DNA from: an uncultured Poribacteria bacterium
GTDB taxonomy: Bacteria; Poribacteria; WGA-4E; WGA-3G
Direction: 5' to 3'
NCBI GenBank assembly: GCA_951828385.1
Contig: OX639973.1
Coordinates: 930,001 to 994,000 of the forward strand
DNA: 64,000 nucleotides
The position numbers were made by a program, and so were the translations under genes. Positions 36,672 to 46,103 of this stretch are shown one piece after another (the stretch's first letter is position 1; each line of letters opens with the position of its first letter). Below the pieces are notes generated by a model. That model had not been told where the DNA came from. It made no database searches and was given only the letters and a program-made list of their open reading frames with translations.

Positions 36672-38132
36672 TTAAAACACGGAATTCTGTGCTGGCGTGA
36701 GCATGAGTGATGGCAGAATACCGATCAGTAAAACACCAATTACGGCGAGAATTAAGCCGACCACTAAGGTAGAGGCATAAGGCGTAAACGCCAACTCTTC
36801 CTCTGGCTCACGCATATACATCGTTACAACGACGCGCAGGTAATAGAACGCTGATATTGCGGTGTTAATGGCACCGACAATGACGAGCAGATAAAGCTCT
36901 GACCCGATAGCTGATTTGAAAATATAGAATTTTCCGACAAATCCAGCAGTCGGCGGAAAACCGGCAAGCGATAAGAGCATTACGGACATAAATATAGCGA
37001 GCAATGGCTTTCGGGTCCCGAGTCCAGCGTAATCCGAGATCATTAGACTCTCACCGTCCTCCGTTTTTGCTAATATAACTGCCCCGAACGCACCGATATT
37101 CATCACGCAGTAAATCAGAAGATAGAGTATCGTGCTCGAGATGCCTTCACTTCTTGCTGCTTCATTACCTGCCGCTGCACCTGCCGCTGCCAAGCCTATG
37201 AGCACGTAACCGGCGTGCGCAATACTCGAATAGGCGAGCATCCGTTTGATGTTTGTCTGTGCAATCGCGATGACATTCCCGACCGTCATTGTTAACATCG
37301 CTAATAAGATGAGAACACCACTCCACTCAACCTGCAAGTTTGGTAGTGCTTCCATGAAGATTCTGAGGAACGCTGCGAAGCCTGCCGCCTTTGGTCCTGC
37401 AGAGATAAACGCTGCTATCGTTGTGGGTGCGCCTTCATAGACATCCGGTGCCCATTGGTGGAACGGGACAATTGCGACCTTAAACCCGAACCCGACGACC
37501 AGTAGAAACATCCCCGCCAAAAGCAGTGGCGATTTGTTGTCTGCTGTAATCGCCTCAGCAATCGCGGGTACACTCGTGGTTCCTGCACCACCGTAAATCA
37601 GCGCGATGCCGTAGAGGAAGAACGCGCTTGCGAACGCGCCGAGCAGCAGGTATTTCATTCCCGCCTCGCTTGAAGCAGGACTCTCTCGGAAATAGCCCGC
37701 CAACACATACAACGACAACGACATCAGTTCCAAGCCGAGGAAAACGATAATCAACTCATTGCCCGCGGCCATTAACATCATACCGAGCGTTGCAAGCAGG
37801 ATAAGCAGATAGTAAGGTCCCTGCTTCCTGTCGCCTCTGTCCAAATAACTCATCGAAATCAACGCGACTAAAATTGTTGAAACGAGGAAAATAATATTGA
37901 AGAACAGGGAGAAACTATCTACCTTGAACATTTCGTTGAACTGGGTGCCCACCGTGCCTGCTTGATGCATCTGGATAGAAACCCATAGGGCAATCCCGGC
38001 ACCAACGATTGTCATCCAGCCGAGGACCGTTTTGGAAATCGAATCAAAAAGGTCAAAGACGAGGACAATGATCAAGGTTAAGGCGATAACCAGTTCCGGC
38101 ATTAGTAATTGCCAGTTAATCTCTATTGGCAT
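36672..38132 (-). CDS. nuoN: NADH-quinone oxidoreductase subunit N
   Basis: The 486-residue protein is an antiporter-like membrane subunit of complex I with about 14 membrane segments. Conserved blocks include GMMLMAAGNELIIVFLGLELMSLSLYVL, the helix with FKVAIVPFHQWAPDVYEGAPT, and RMLAYSSIAHAGY. Lys and Glu residues in these helices form the proton path. It closes the nuo cluster: it is downstream of the antiporter-like gene at 38260 and nuoM. Confidence 0.95.
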   Translation of the reverse strand: MPIEINWQLLMPELVIALTLIIVLVFDLFDSISKTVLGWMTIVGAGIALWVSIQMHQAGTVGTQFNEMFKVDSFSLFFNIIFLVSTILVALISMSYLDRGDRKQGPYYLLILLATLGMMLMAAGNELIIVFLGLELMSLSLYVLAGYFRESPASSEAGMKYLLLGAFASAFFLYGIALIYGGAGTTSVPAIAEAITADNKSPLLLAGMFLLVVGFGFKVAIVPFHQWAPDVYEGAPTTIAAFISAGPKAAGFAAFLRIFMEALPNLQVEWSGVLILLAMLTMTVGNVIAIAQTNIKRMLAYSSIAHAGYVLIGLAAAGAAAGNEAARSEGISSTILYLLIYCVMNIGAFGAVILAKTEDGESLMISDYAGLGTRKPLLAIFMSVMLLSLAGFPPTAGFVGKFYIFKSAIGSELYLLVIVGAINTAISAFYYLRVVVTMYMREPEEELAFTPYASTLVVGLILAVIGVLLIGILPSLMLTPAQNSVF

Positions 38133-38259
38133 TTTTTAATTTCCTTTGCAGCGTACAACATTTTCTGCAGTAGTTATCATCCACTGGAAAATCTCGAAAG
38201 AGTCTACTGCAGTAATCCAAGAATTGAGGTCAAGCCAGCACCTACAAGCAGATCGCCAA

Positions 38260-39753
38260 CTAACGGAGGAACACAAACGTTACAATCACAAAGAGTGGGA
38301 CTAAGATTGCGACCGACCAGATCATATACCCGAAGAAGCTCGGCATGCGGATACCACTTTGTTCTGCAATTGATTTCACCATGAAATTCGGTGCATTGCC
38401 GATATAGGTATTCGCGCCCATAAAAACGGCACCCACCGAAATGGCGGTTAGCAATTTAATAAACTCTAAGTGCTGTGCATCGACTAATTGTCCAGTCAAT
38501 ATCTCCGGTACGACAGATTCAGTGAGATGTAATTTTCCGAGTGCCGTATTATAGAACGTCAGATACGTAGGCGCGTTGTCTAAGAAGCTCGACAGGACCC
38601 CTGTTACCCAAAAATAGTGAACCGGTTCTTTGATTGCCAGAATTAGCCCACTCAACACCCCGTTTTCACCCGCCTTTAGAATCGCCAACGCCGGAATAAT
38701 TGTCATAAAGATACCGGCGAATACCTTTGCCACCTCTTCAATGGGTTCCCATGAGAACTCGTTTGATTGCCGCAATTCACCACTAAAGGGTGTAAACCTG
38801 AGCGACAATAATCCCATGACGACAATTAAGACATCGCGGGCGATATTCTGCCAGTATACATGGACACCGAGAATGTTGACCTCTCCCCACTTGAAGGTTC
38901 CGCTCATCAGGACTGCGGCAACGATGCCGAGCAGGAAGACGAGGTTGAAAAGTCCTTCTACGCGAATCGGCTCGCTGGTGCCATCATCTGGTACGACCCC
39001 GCCTTCGCGTTTAAACATAAACGTGTCTACAATAAAGAAGATCACAATTAAGATAACACTAATAAACAACATGTGCGGGAAGAGTGCCGTCGTTGTCCAG
39101 AAGAACGGCACACCGTGCAGGAATCCCAGAAAGAGCGGTGGATCGCCCAAAGGCGTTAAAGATCCCCCGATGTTGCTCACGAGAAAGATAAAGAAGACAA
39201 TGAGATGGACTTTGCTCTTCCGGTATTCGTTTGCTCGAATCAGAGGACGGATGAGGAGCATTGACGCGCCGGTCGTTCCGACCCACGAGGCGATAGCCGT
39301 ACCGATAAGCAATAAGAGTGTATTAACGATGGGTGTGCCACGCAACGTGCCACGCACGAGAATCCCACCTGCGACCGTGAATAATCCCCATAACAGAATG
39401 ATGAACGGGATATAGTCTATCAGGTAGATGTGCAGGATGTCGTAAAAAGCCTCTCCTCGAAAAGCAACGAGATATGGGATTGCGAAGGCTGATGCCCATA
39501 CCAAAGACATTTTCCCGCCGTGGTGGACAAGAAAGTGTGAATCCAACACGAGTGGAAAAATTGCGATTGAGAGCAAAATACCGACAAATGGGATAATACT
39601 CCAGATAGGTAATTTTGCGCCATCGACGCCATGCCCGTGATGTGCGCCTTCGGCACCGTGTGCGTCATCTGCCCCGAACGCCTCCATCGAAACCGAAAGG
39701 GCAAGCCCAACAATTACACAAAGAATCAGACAAGATACAAGTTTGAACTTCAC
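38260..39753 (-). CDS. NhaD-like Na+/H+ antiporter embedded in the nuo cluster
   Basis: The 497-residue protein has a signal-like first helix (SCLILCVIVGLALSVSMEAFG), a His-rich segment near residues 30-50 (HGAEGAHHGHGVDG) and about 12 membrane segments of the ion-transporter superfamily (NhaD/ArsB/CitMHS). IGGSLTPLGDPPLFLGFLHGVPF, FLDNAPTYLTFYNTA and FMGANTYIGNAPNFMVKSI are typical. It exchanges Na+ for H+ in characterised relatives. The GTG start is immediately next to the stop of nuoM, so it is part of the nuo transcript. It is not a complex I subunit. Confidence 0.85.
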   Translation of the reverse strand: MKFKLVSCLILCVIVGLALSVSMEAFGADDAHGAEGAHHGHGVDGAKLPIWSIIPFVGILLSIAIFPLVLDSHFLVHHGGKMSLVWASAFAIPYLVAFRGEAFYDILHIYLIDYIPFIILLWGLFTVAGGILVRGTLRGTPIVNTLLLLIGTAIASWVGTTGASMLLIRPLIRANEYRKSKVHLIVFFIFLVSNIGGSLTPLGDPPLFLGFLHGVPFFWTTTALFPHMLFISVILIVIFFIVDTFMFKREGGVVPDDGTSEPIRVEGLFNLVFLLGIVAAVLMSGTFKWGEVNILGVHVYWQNIARDVLIVVMGLLSLRFTPFSGELRQSNEFSWEPIEEVAKVFAGIFMTIIPALAILKAGENGVLSGLILAIKEPVHYFWVTGVLSSFLDNAPTYLTFYNTALGKLHLTESVVPEILTGQLVDAQHLEFIKLLTAISVGAVFMGANTYIGNAPNFMVKSIAEQSGIRMPSFFGYMIWSVAILVPLFVIVTFVFLR

Positions 39754-41322
39754 TTACTTCGTCTCTGCCTCCTTTTCACTTTTTTCATCCTGTATGTGCT
39801 GTGTTCCGTGTAGTGCGAGTTTGGGATCTCGCGGCTTCTGTTTTTCCAATCGTCCCATAGCAGGTTCAGTCGTCTGTACTTTTGTCACAACAATCCCTAC
39901 GGATTTTTCCATCTTACTCAGGAAAGGCTTCGGATAAACACCAATCCAGACGATGAACAGCAGCAGTGGCAGCATCACGACGATTTCACGAGCGTTCAAG
40001 TCAGGTAAGTTTTCGTTTGTTTTATCGAGTGTTCCGAACATCACCCGCTGGAACATCCACAGCATATATACGGCTGCGAGGATCACACCTGCGGTAGCGA
40101 AAACGACATGTACTTTAGAGAACGCTCCCCGAACAAAACTGCCGAACAGTATCATATATTCACCGACGAATCCGTTCAAACCCGGTAATCCAATCGATGA
40201 CAACGTCACAATCATAAAAATTACGGCGAAAATCGGCATCCGCTTTGATAAGCCACCGAAATCAACAATCATTCTGCTGTGCCGTCGCTCGTAAATCATC
40301 CCGACCAAGAGGAACAGTGCTCCGGTGCTTAAGCCGTGGTTAATCATTTGCAGCACGCTACCCTGAATACCTGCGGCACTTTGAGAAAAGAGTCCCAACA
40401 CGACAAAACCGAGGTGACTGACACTGGAGTATGCGACAAGTTTTTTGAGATCCGGCTGGACCATCGCCACCAATGCGCCATAGATGATGCCGATGACAGC
40501 GAGTGTGACGATCAAGGGTGTAAATTTTTCCGCTGCATCAGGAAAGAGTGGTAGACAAAATCGGATGATCCCGTAGGTTCCCATCTTTAGCAAGACACCG
40601 GCAAGGATAACACTTCCGACTGTTGGTGCCTCAACGTGCGCATCTGGGAGCCATGTATGGAATGGGAACAGCGGTACTTTAATAGCAAACGCGATAAAAA
40701 ACGCGAGGAATAGTAGATCCGAATGCTCAAAGGATCCGCTTAGCGTCGTTAGGTCAAAACTATTATCGTTCTGAAAATAGAGTGCTAAAATCCCGACCAA
40801 CATGAGTGCGCTGCCCGCCATCGTATAGAGAACGAACTTGATAGTGGCGTAAATCCGACGCTCTCCGCCCCAAACACCGATGAGGAAATACATCGGAATC
40901 AGCATCGACTCCCAAAACACGAAAAAGAGGAACAGATCGAGGGAACAGAAAACACCTAACATCCCAGTTTCGAGTGCGAGGAGCGACATCATAAAACCGC
41001 TCAATCCTTTGTCAATCGAATCCCATGCGGCGAGAATACATACGGGGGTTAGGAATGTCGTAAGCAACACCAACCACAGCGAAATACCGTCAATACCAAT
41101 ATGGTAGCTTATGCCTAAACTGGAAATCCAGTTTTCTTGCGTAACATATTGGAACGTGCCGGTGTCTGCGTTAAACCCGGTGTAAAGCCCCAGCGAGATA
41201 ACAAAGGTGAGTACCCCAATGCCAAGTGCAATGGTTTTGATAGCAGTAGCACCCAAGCCTCTGAGCAGTGCGATTGCTATCACGCCGAGTAGTGGTAAAA
41301 AAATGACTATTGAAAGTAACAA
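39754..41322 (-). CDS. nuoM: NADH-quinone oxidoreductase subunit M
   Basis: The 522-residue protein is the second antiporter-like membrane subunit of complex [65 protein letters not shown] and [14 protein letters not shown] are conserved. The C-terminal about 40 residues are charged and soluble ([10 protein letters not shown]), which is longer than usual. The start is a TTG at 41322 with AAGGAG 8 bp in front. Confidence 0.95.
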   Translation of the reverse strand: MLLSIVIFLPLLGVIAIALLRGLGATAIKTIALGIGVLTFVISLGLYTGFNADTGTFQYVTQENWISSLGISYHIGIDGISLWLVLLTTFLTPVCILAAWDSIDKGLSGFMMSLLALETGMLGVFCSLDLFLFFVFWESMLIPMYFLIGVWGGERRIYATIKFVLYTMAGSALMLVGILALYFQNDNSFDLTTLSGSFEHSDLLFLAFFIAFAIKVPLFPFHTWLPDAHVEAPTVGSVILAGVLLKMGTYGIIRFCLPLFPDAAEKFTPLIVTLAVIGIIYGALVAMVQPDLKKLVAYSSVSHLGFVVLGLFSQSAAGIQGSVLQMINHGLSTGALFLLVGMIYERRHSRMIVDFGGLSKRMPIFAVIFMIVTLSSIGLPGLNGFVGEYMILFGSFVRGAFSKVHVVFATAGVILAAVYMLWMFQRVMFGTLDKTNENLPDLNAREIVVMLPLLLFIVWIGVYPKPFLSKMEKSVGIVVTKVQTTEPAMGRLEKQKPRDPKLALHGTQHIQDEKSEKEAETK

Positions 41323-41340
41323 ATAGAAACTCCTTTTTTA

Positions 41341-41460
41341 TAGTTCTCGGTTATCGGTTGTCAGCCGTCGGTTAAGAGACTCTTGTGTAACAATTGCTGG
41401 AGTACTTCAAGAATATGAAAACCTCTGAACTGATAACCGATCACTGACAACTGACAACTA
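41341..41460. repeat. Heptamer-repeat inverted element A
   Basis: The 120-bp block starts with TAGTTCTCGGTTATCGGTTG and ends with CTGACAACTGACAACTA. The two ends are imperfect reverse complements built of TTGTCAG-type heptamers. It occupies the gap between nuoM and the tiny membrane genes. There is no coding capacity. Confidence 0.6.
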
Positions 41461-41472
41461 CTTCATAAAGGG

Positions 41473-41574
41473 TTAATTTTTATTAGCGTAGTTTATGGCA
41501 TCTCTTACAATAACCCCGAGTCCACCGAGCAATGCCACAACTGTAAATACTGCAATCCATTCTGCCCAACTCAT
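41473..41574 (-). CDS. Very small single-helix membrane protein (33 aa)
   Basis: This 33-codon gene begins with MSWAEWIAVFTVVALLGGLG and ends with RDAINYANKN: one membrane helix with a short charged tail. The ATG at 41574 follows a good GGAGG located in the last codons of the upstream gene, and is only 3 bp after that gene's stop, so translation is coupled. It is too short for usual gene calls but has all the signs of a real gene. It lies between nuoL and nuoM on the same strand. The function is unknown. Confidence 0.65.
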   Translation of the reverse strand: MSWAEWIAVFTVVALLGGLGVIVRDAINYANKN

Positions 41575-41577
41575 GTC

Positions 41578-41802
41578 TCAGTCCTCCAATTGATTAATCT
41601 TTCGATATGCGACCCGATTGATGCCAATAGAAATGAGCATAAAAATAAGAGCACCAAGCGTATTGAGTATAAGTAGCACCCGGGTGGTTTTTCCATAGTT
41701 CTGAAGTACCCAAGCTCCTTCGGAGAGAGTAGTGGCAATAGACATAGCAAATATCACTTTTAACCACCCAATTTCTTCTTTGAGCTTATTGTTGTGTTCC
41801 AT
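41578..41802 (-). CDS. Small two-helix membrane protein (74 aa)
   Basis: This 74-residue protein starts MEHNNKLKEEIGWLKVIFAM and has two membrane helices (about residues 14-32 and 40-60), with an NYGK turn between, and a charged C-terminus (RKINQLED). The ATG at 41802 has TAGGTG upstream; a GTG three codons earlier is less likely. It is followed 3 bp later by the 33-aa gene. This pair of small membrane genes recurs, to my recollection, as a unit in other bacteria, but I cannot name it. It sits inside the nuo cluster. Confidence 0.65.
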   Translation of the reverse strand: MEHNNKLKEEIGWLKVIFAMSIATTLSEGAWVLQNYGKTTRVLLILNTLGALIFMLISIGINRVAYRKINQLED

Positions 41803-41879
41803 AAACCGCACCTACCGGGCCTGGAGATCTAAAATCGACAAGAGAAATTATATGGCACAAGCACCTACCATCCATTGAC

Positions 41880-43766
41880 TTAAGTGAAAAACAGATAATA
41901 TGCAAGGAATATCACAATTCCGAGAACCATCGAGACAATATACACTTGGACGAGACCTGTTTGGAGTCGTCGCAACAATCCACCAATAAACCTGATCAGA
42001 GCAGCCACGCCGTTGACAATTCCATCAATAATGCCGTTATCCACCAATTTCCACAAGAGGAAATGAGAACCGTTTTTGACCGGTTGCACGATGAGTGCGT
42101 TATAGATTTCATCAACATAGTACTTGTTCGCGAGCAGTCTATGGAATGCCCCGGTAGGTTCATCGGACGGTACGCGTTTGCTATAACGTGTCCATGCGAA
42201 CGCAATGCCCGCCAAGCCGACAATCGATGAAATTACCATAAACAAGATAACATTGCCCGATGCGTCATGGTGTGCTTCTGGGAAAACGCTCTTCGTGAAA
42301 TGGTGGAACCAACTGTCATGTCCGCCCCAACCTAATAATCCGATCAAGGCAGAAGGGATCGCCAGAATTGCTAAGGGTAGCCACATAATTGCCGGCGATT
42401 CGTGCAGATGTGAAGCGACCTCGGAATCAACGCGAGATTCACCGTAAAATGTCACGAAGATGAGACGGAACATATAGAAGGCTGTCAGGAATGCTGTGAC
42501 CAATCCGATACCATAAATTAGGGAGGAACTCCCCCACGCGCTGTGCAAGATTTCGTCTTTGCTCCAGAAACCGCTTAGGAACGGGAACCCAGCAATAGCA
42601 AGGGCACCCACTAAAAAGGTCCAATGCGTTATCGGCATTTTCGATTTCAAGCCGCCCATCTTCCGCATATCCAATTCATTCGCCATGGCGTGCATTACAC
42701 TGCCAGCGGTCAGGAACATCAACCCTTTAAAGAAGGCATGCGTTACCAAGTGGAAAACGCCAGACGCATAGGCACCGACCCCGACACCGACGAACATATA
42801 CCCGAGTTGACTGACAGTGGAATAGGCGAGTATGCGTTTGATGTCGTTCTGTGTGAGTGCGATGGTTGCGGCGAAGAATGCTGTTAAAACACCGATCCAT
42901 GCGACGACCTGTCCAGTATCTGCTATTTCATAAAGCACAGCGGAGCGCGCTATCATATACACACCCGCCGTAACCATTGTCGCGGCGTGAATCAAGGCAC
43001 TGACAGGTGTTGGACCTTCCATAGCGTCGGGTAGCCATACATAAAGCGGGATCTGTGCCGATTTACCAATCGCGCCGACGAAGAGTAGCAACGTCGCAAT
43101 TACGAGTGTATTTGCACCGAAAATTTGCTCGAAAGTACCAGCCTCGGCTCTATCAAATATGGCTGTGAAATCTAAGGTATTAAACGCTGCAAATAGGGTG
43201 AACATCCCCAGCAGAAAACCGAAATCGCCAATCCGGTTCACGATGAATGCCTTTTTTCCAGCGTCCGTCGCCGACTGTTTATCATACCAGAATCCGATCA
43301 GCAGATAAGAGCAGAGCCCAACGCCTTCCCATCCGACAAACATCATCAGATAGTTGTTGCCGAGGACGAGGATGAGCATTGCGAAAACAAATAGGTTCAG
43401 GTAGGCAAAATAGCGTGTATAGCCTTCATCGCCGTGCATGTAGCCGATCGAATAGACGTGGATGAGGAAACCGACACCGGTAATGACTAACAACATGACT
43501 GCTGTGAGTGCGTCCACACGGAATCCGATATTGAAAGCGAACCCTTCGCCTGTGATCCACGGATACAGTGTTTCATCGAGCGGCGCAGCACCGCCGTTCA
43601 AACTGGTGAAAGCGATAATTGAACAGACTAAGGAGACCAGCACTGCAAGCGCGCCGATCCAGCCGCTCAGTTTCTCGTTACCTTTTAGCCATTTTCCAAA
43701 TAACCCGTTAATCAGAAACCCAACAAGCGGGGCAACTAATAAGACAACAATTAGTTCTTTCGACAT
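41880..43766 (-). CDS. nuoL: NADH-quinone oxidoreductase subunit L
   Basis: The 628-residue protein is the distal proton-pumping subunit of complex I, with about 16 membrane helices and a long lateral helix near the C-terminus. FRVDALTAVMLLVITGVGFLIHVYSIGYM, FVGWEGVGLCSYLLIGFWY, PLYVWLPDAMEGPTPVSALIHAATMVTAG and RILAYSTVSQLGYMFVG are conserved. AGGATAAAAT precedes the ATG. Confidence 0.96.
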   Translation of the reverse strand: MSKELIVVLLVAPLVGFLINGLFGKWLKGNEKLSGWIGALAVLVSLVCSIIAFTSLNGGAAPLDETLYPWITGEGFAFNIGFRVDALTAVMLLVITGVGFLIHVYSIGYMHGDEGYTRYFAYLNLFVFAMLILVLGNNYLMMFVGWEGVGLCSYLLIGFWYDKQSATDAGKKAFIVNRIGDFGFLLGMFTLFAAFNTLDFTAIFDRAEAGTFEQIFGANTLVIATLLLFVGAIGKSAQIPLYVWLPDAMEGPTPVSALIHAATMVTAGVYMIARSAVLYEIADTGQVVAWIGVLTAFFAATIALTQNDIKRILAYSTVSQLGYMFVGVGVGAYASGVFHLVTHAFFKGLMFLTAGSVMHAMANELDMRKMGGLKSKMPITHWTFLVGALAIAGFPFLSGFWSKDEILHSAWGSSSLIYGIGLVTAFLTAFYMFRLIFVTFYGESRVDSEVASHLHESPAIMWLPLAILAIPSALIGLLGWGGHDSWFHHFTKSVFPEAHHDASGNVILFMVISSIVGLAGIAFAWTRYSKRVPSDEPTGAFHRLLANKYYVDEIYNALIVQPVKNGSHFLLWKLVDNGIIDGIVNGVAALIRFIGGLLRRLQTGLVQVYIVSMVLGIVIFLAYYLFFT

Positions 43767-43782
43767 ATTTTATCCTTGCTTA

Positions 43783-43842
43783 GTAGGGGTGAGGTTCCCT
43801 CGTCCCCGTTGGGGCAATCGGGCGGGGAGCCCCCGCCCCTAC
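43783..43842. repeat. GTAGGGG...CCCCTAC palindromic element
   Basis: The 60-bp GC-rich element in the nuoL-nuoK gap is bounded by GTAGGGG and CCCCTAC. Inside are three small hairpins: GAGG-TTC-CCTC, CCCC-GTT-GGGG and GGGCGGGG-AG-CCCCCGCCC. Its ends are the same as those of the palindrome inside the restriction-modification gene at 56072-56098. It may act as an mRNA-stabilising structure between two nuo genes, but that is a guess. Confidence 0.55.
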
Positions 43843-43852
43843 AGTGAATTGT

Positions 43853-44152
43853 TTAGCCTTTCAACGAATTAACTTCGTCCACGTTAATTGTCTGTCGATG
43901 TTTGAAGACGCTGACAATAATTGCGAGCCCGATAGCGACTTCCGCCGCAGCGACAGCCATTACGAAAATGACGAAAACTTGCCCGGATGCCTCTCCGAGG
44001 CTACGACTGATCGCTACAAAGGCGAGATTCGCGGCGTTTAACATCAGTTCAATACACATAAAAATAATGATGGCATTCCTACGGATGAGGACTCCAACAA
44101 CACCGATTGTAAACAAGAGCGCGCTCAAAATAAGGTAAGCTTCTAATGGCAT
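43853..44152 (-). CDS. nuoK: NADH-quinone oxidoreductase subunit K
   Basis: The 99-residue protein has three membrane helices. [28 protein letters not shown] contains the conserved Glu of the proton channel, and a second Glu lies in [11 protein letters not shown]. Length is normal for NuoK. It lies upstream of nuoL. Confidence 0.95.
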   Translation of the reverse strand: MPLEAYLILSALLFTIGVVGVLIRRNAIIIFMCIELMLNAANLAFVAISRSLGEASGQVFVIFVMAVAAAEVAIGLAIIVSVFKHRQTINVDEVNSLKG

Positions 44153-44155
44153 AAA

Positions 44156-44292
44156 TAGTTGTCAGTTGTCAGTTGTCAGTTGTCAGTTGTCAGAGGATGG
44201 GTTGCCAACTGTCCTCCTCCGTGATGACGGGCGGATCGTGTAGTTGTCAGACGGATGACTGATAACGTATAACTAATAACCGATGACTCCTT
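44156..44292. repeat. Heptamer-repeat element B
   Basis: TAGTTGTCAG is followed by five TTGTCAG copies in tandem (44158-44193). A second TAGTTGTCAG lies at about 44243, and GACTGATAACGTATAACTAA and AACCGATGACTCC follow. The region fills most of the nuoK-nuoJ gap. It belongs to the same family as the blocks at 41341, 52196 and 60421. Confidence 0.6.
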
Positions 44293-44325
44293 AGTAGTTG
44301 TAGGCATTATAGCCTGAAACCATGT

Positions 44326-44853
44326 TTAGTTTTCTTCCTGATTCCCGCGTTTTACTAAGACGATAACGCCAATCAATGCCGCTAATAAAATAAGTGAGGT
44401 AACCTCAAACGGTAAAAGATACTCGTTGAACAAGAGTTCACCAATGTTATAGGTCGTGGTGTTTACGGATTCGGTAGCAGTTTCCGCCGATGCGACTGCG
44501 GGGTCGTTGATTGCATTCACTGCGATATAGACCCCTTCGATGGCAAGGAGGATGCCAAGGATCACCGCAAACCCTTTCAGTTTCCGACTCATAGCCCCCT
44601 TCGCCGAGAGTGTGCCGAGGTTCAGGAGCATAATCACAAAGAGGAATAGGACCATGATTGCGCCAGCATAGACAATTACTTGGACAGCTGCAACAAAATG
44701 CGCGCCGAGTAGGACAAACAGACCTGCTTGTGCGAAAAACGTCACAATAAGCGAAAGCGCGCTATAAATTGGATGTCGAAACGAGATAACAGCAATAGCA
44801 CCAATCAACGAGACTGCCCCAAAGAGAATAAATAGAATTTGTTCTGGATTCAT
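44326..44853 (-). CDS. nuoJ: NADH-quinone oxidoreductase subunit J
   Basis: The 175-residue protein has five membrane helices with the typical FRHPIYSALSLIVTFFAQAGLFVLLGAHF and AGAIMVLFLFVIMLLNL, which form the flexible half of the proton-linked quinone path. The ATG at 44853 has AGGAGG 7 bp upstream; a GTG two codons earlier is too close to that site. It is 11 bp after nuoH, where nuoI would normally lie. Confidence 0.93.
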   Translation of the reverse strand: MNPEQILFILFGAVSLIGAIAVISFRHPIYSALSLIVTFFAQAGLFVLLGAHFVAAVQVIVYAGAIMVLFLFVIMLLNLGTLSAKGAMSRKLKGFAVILGILLAIEGVYIAVNAINDPAVASAETATESVNTTTYNIGELLFNEYLLPFEVTSLILLAALIGVIVLVKRGNQEEN

Positions 44854-44864
44854 TCGCACGCCTC

Positions 44865-46061
44865 CTACTCTATCGCGTCTAACGCGCTGGGTGTAATTTG
44901 CCGGTCGTTATCCGGTATTGCTGGCTCAGGTGCCTTGTTCATGACCAGCAGCCCTGCCACAATCGATACAACAATAAACGCGGCTACGACATTGCCGATA
45001 CCGACAACCAGACGAGAACCAGTGGTTATCCATAGGGTACCGGTTACGACGATGGAAGTCAAAACGATAGGCAACAGGAATTTCCAACCGAAGTTCATAA
45101 GTTGATCATATCGGAATCGCGGGAGTGTCCATCGGACCCAGATAAACACGAACAGGAAAATCGCTGTTTTGACGAAAAAGATACCGAACGAAATAAGTCC
45201 ACTCCATACAGGACCGCCGACATTCTCCAAGCCGAAGAAGTGCCATCCGCCTAAGAAGAGTGTCACCACTACAGCGGATCCGACAATCATGTTCATGTAT
45301 TCCGCCATAAAAAACATCGCGAATTTCATGCTGCTGTATTCGGTGTGATATCCTGCGACGAGTTCCTGCTCGGCTTCTGCGAGGTCAAACGGCAAGCGGT
45401 TCGTCTCTGCGAACATTGCGGTTGTAAATGCGAGAAATGCGGGGAAGTGAATTAGGAAGTTCCATTGCCACAGATATGCCCCTTGTTCTATAGCGATTGT
45501 CCGAAGGCTGAGTGCGCTGCCCGTCGCGCTGTCCGTCAGCATTAGCACACCAATGATTCCCAATCCGAGTGTCAATTCGTAACTAATCATCTGTGCTGAT
45601 GACCGTAGACCGCCTAAAAGCGAATACTTGTTATTCGATGCCCATGCGCCAAGCACAACGCCATAAACGCCAAGAGACGTTATCGCCAAGACATACAGAA
45701 TACCGATGTTGATGTCTGCAATCTGGAGATTGATAGTTTCTCCAAACAGTTCTATTGAACTCCCAAATGGCACGACTGCGACCGTAATAAGTGCTGGTAC
45801 CAAGAGCATTGCCGGGGCAAGCACATAAAGCGGCTTATCCACATGATTCGGGATGAGATCCTCCTTAAACATGAACTTAAGCCCATCTGCGATAGGTTGG
45901 AGCAGCCCTTGGGGGCCAACACGGTTCGGTCCCAGTCGATCTTGCATCCATCCACTCACTCGGCGTTCTGCCCAGATCATCGCCATTACGCCAATAATCA
46001 ACAAGTGGGCAATGAAGAGAATTTTGATGATTGGAATAATAATATCTGGTAATAGCTCCAT
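44865..46061 (-). CDS. nuoH: NADH-quinone oxidoreductase subunit H
   Basis: The 398-residue protein anchors the quinone chamber of complex I. RRVSGWMQDRLGPNRVGPQGLLQPIADGLK, ETNRLPFDLAEAEQELVAGYHTEYSSM and the RWTLPRFRYDQLMNFGWKFLLP segment are canonical. About eight membrane helices. AAGGAG precedes the ATG. Confidence 0.96.
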   Translation of the reverse strand: MELLPDIIIPIIKILFIAHLLIIGVMAMIWAERRVSGWMQDRLGPNRVGPQGLLQPIADGLKFMFKEDLIPNHVDKPLYVLAPAMLLVPALITVAVVPFGSSIELFGETINLQIADINIGILYVLAITSLGVYGVVLGAWASNNKYSLLGGLRSSAQMISYELTLGLGIIGVLMLTDSATGSALSLRTIAIEQGAYLWQWNFLIHFPAFLAFTTAMFAETNRLPFDLAEAEQELVAGYHTEYSSMKFAMFFMAEYMNMIVGSAVVVTLFLGGWHFFGLENVGGPVWSGLISFGIFFVKTAIFLFVFIWVRWTLPRFRYDQLMNFGWKFLLPIVLTSIVVTGTLWITTGSRLVVGIGNVVAAFIVVSIVAGLLVMNKAPEPAIPDNDRQITPSALDAIE

Positions 46062-46103
46062 AGTTTCTCCTTCTTAATAACTCTCACAATTGAGGTATCA
46101 GAC

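Noticed and set aside
44156-44292. Possible CRISPR array from the tandem TTGTCAG repeats
   Set aside because: The repeat unit is only 7 bp, there are no spacers of uniform length and no cas genes nearby.
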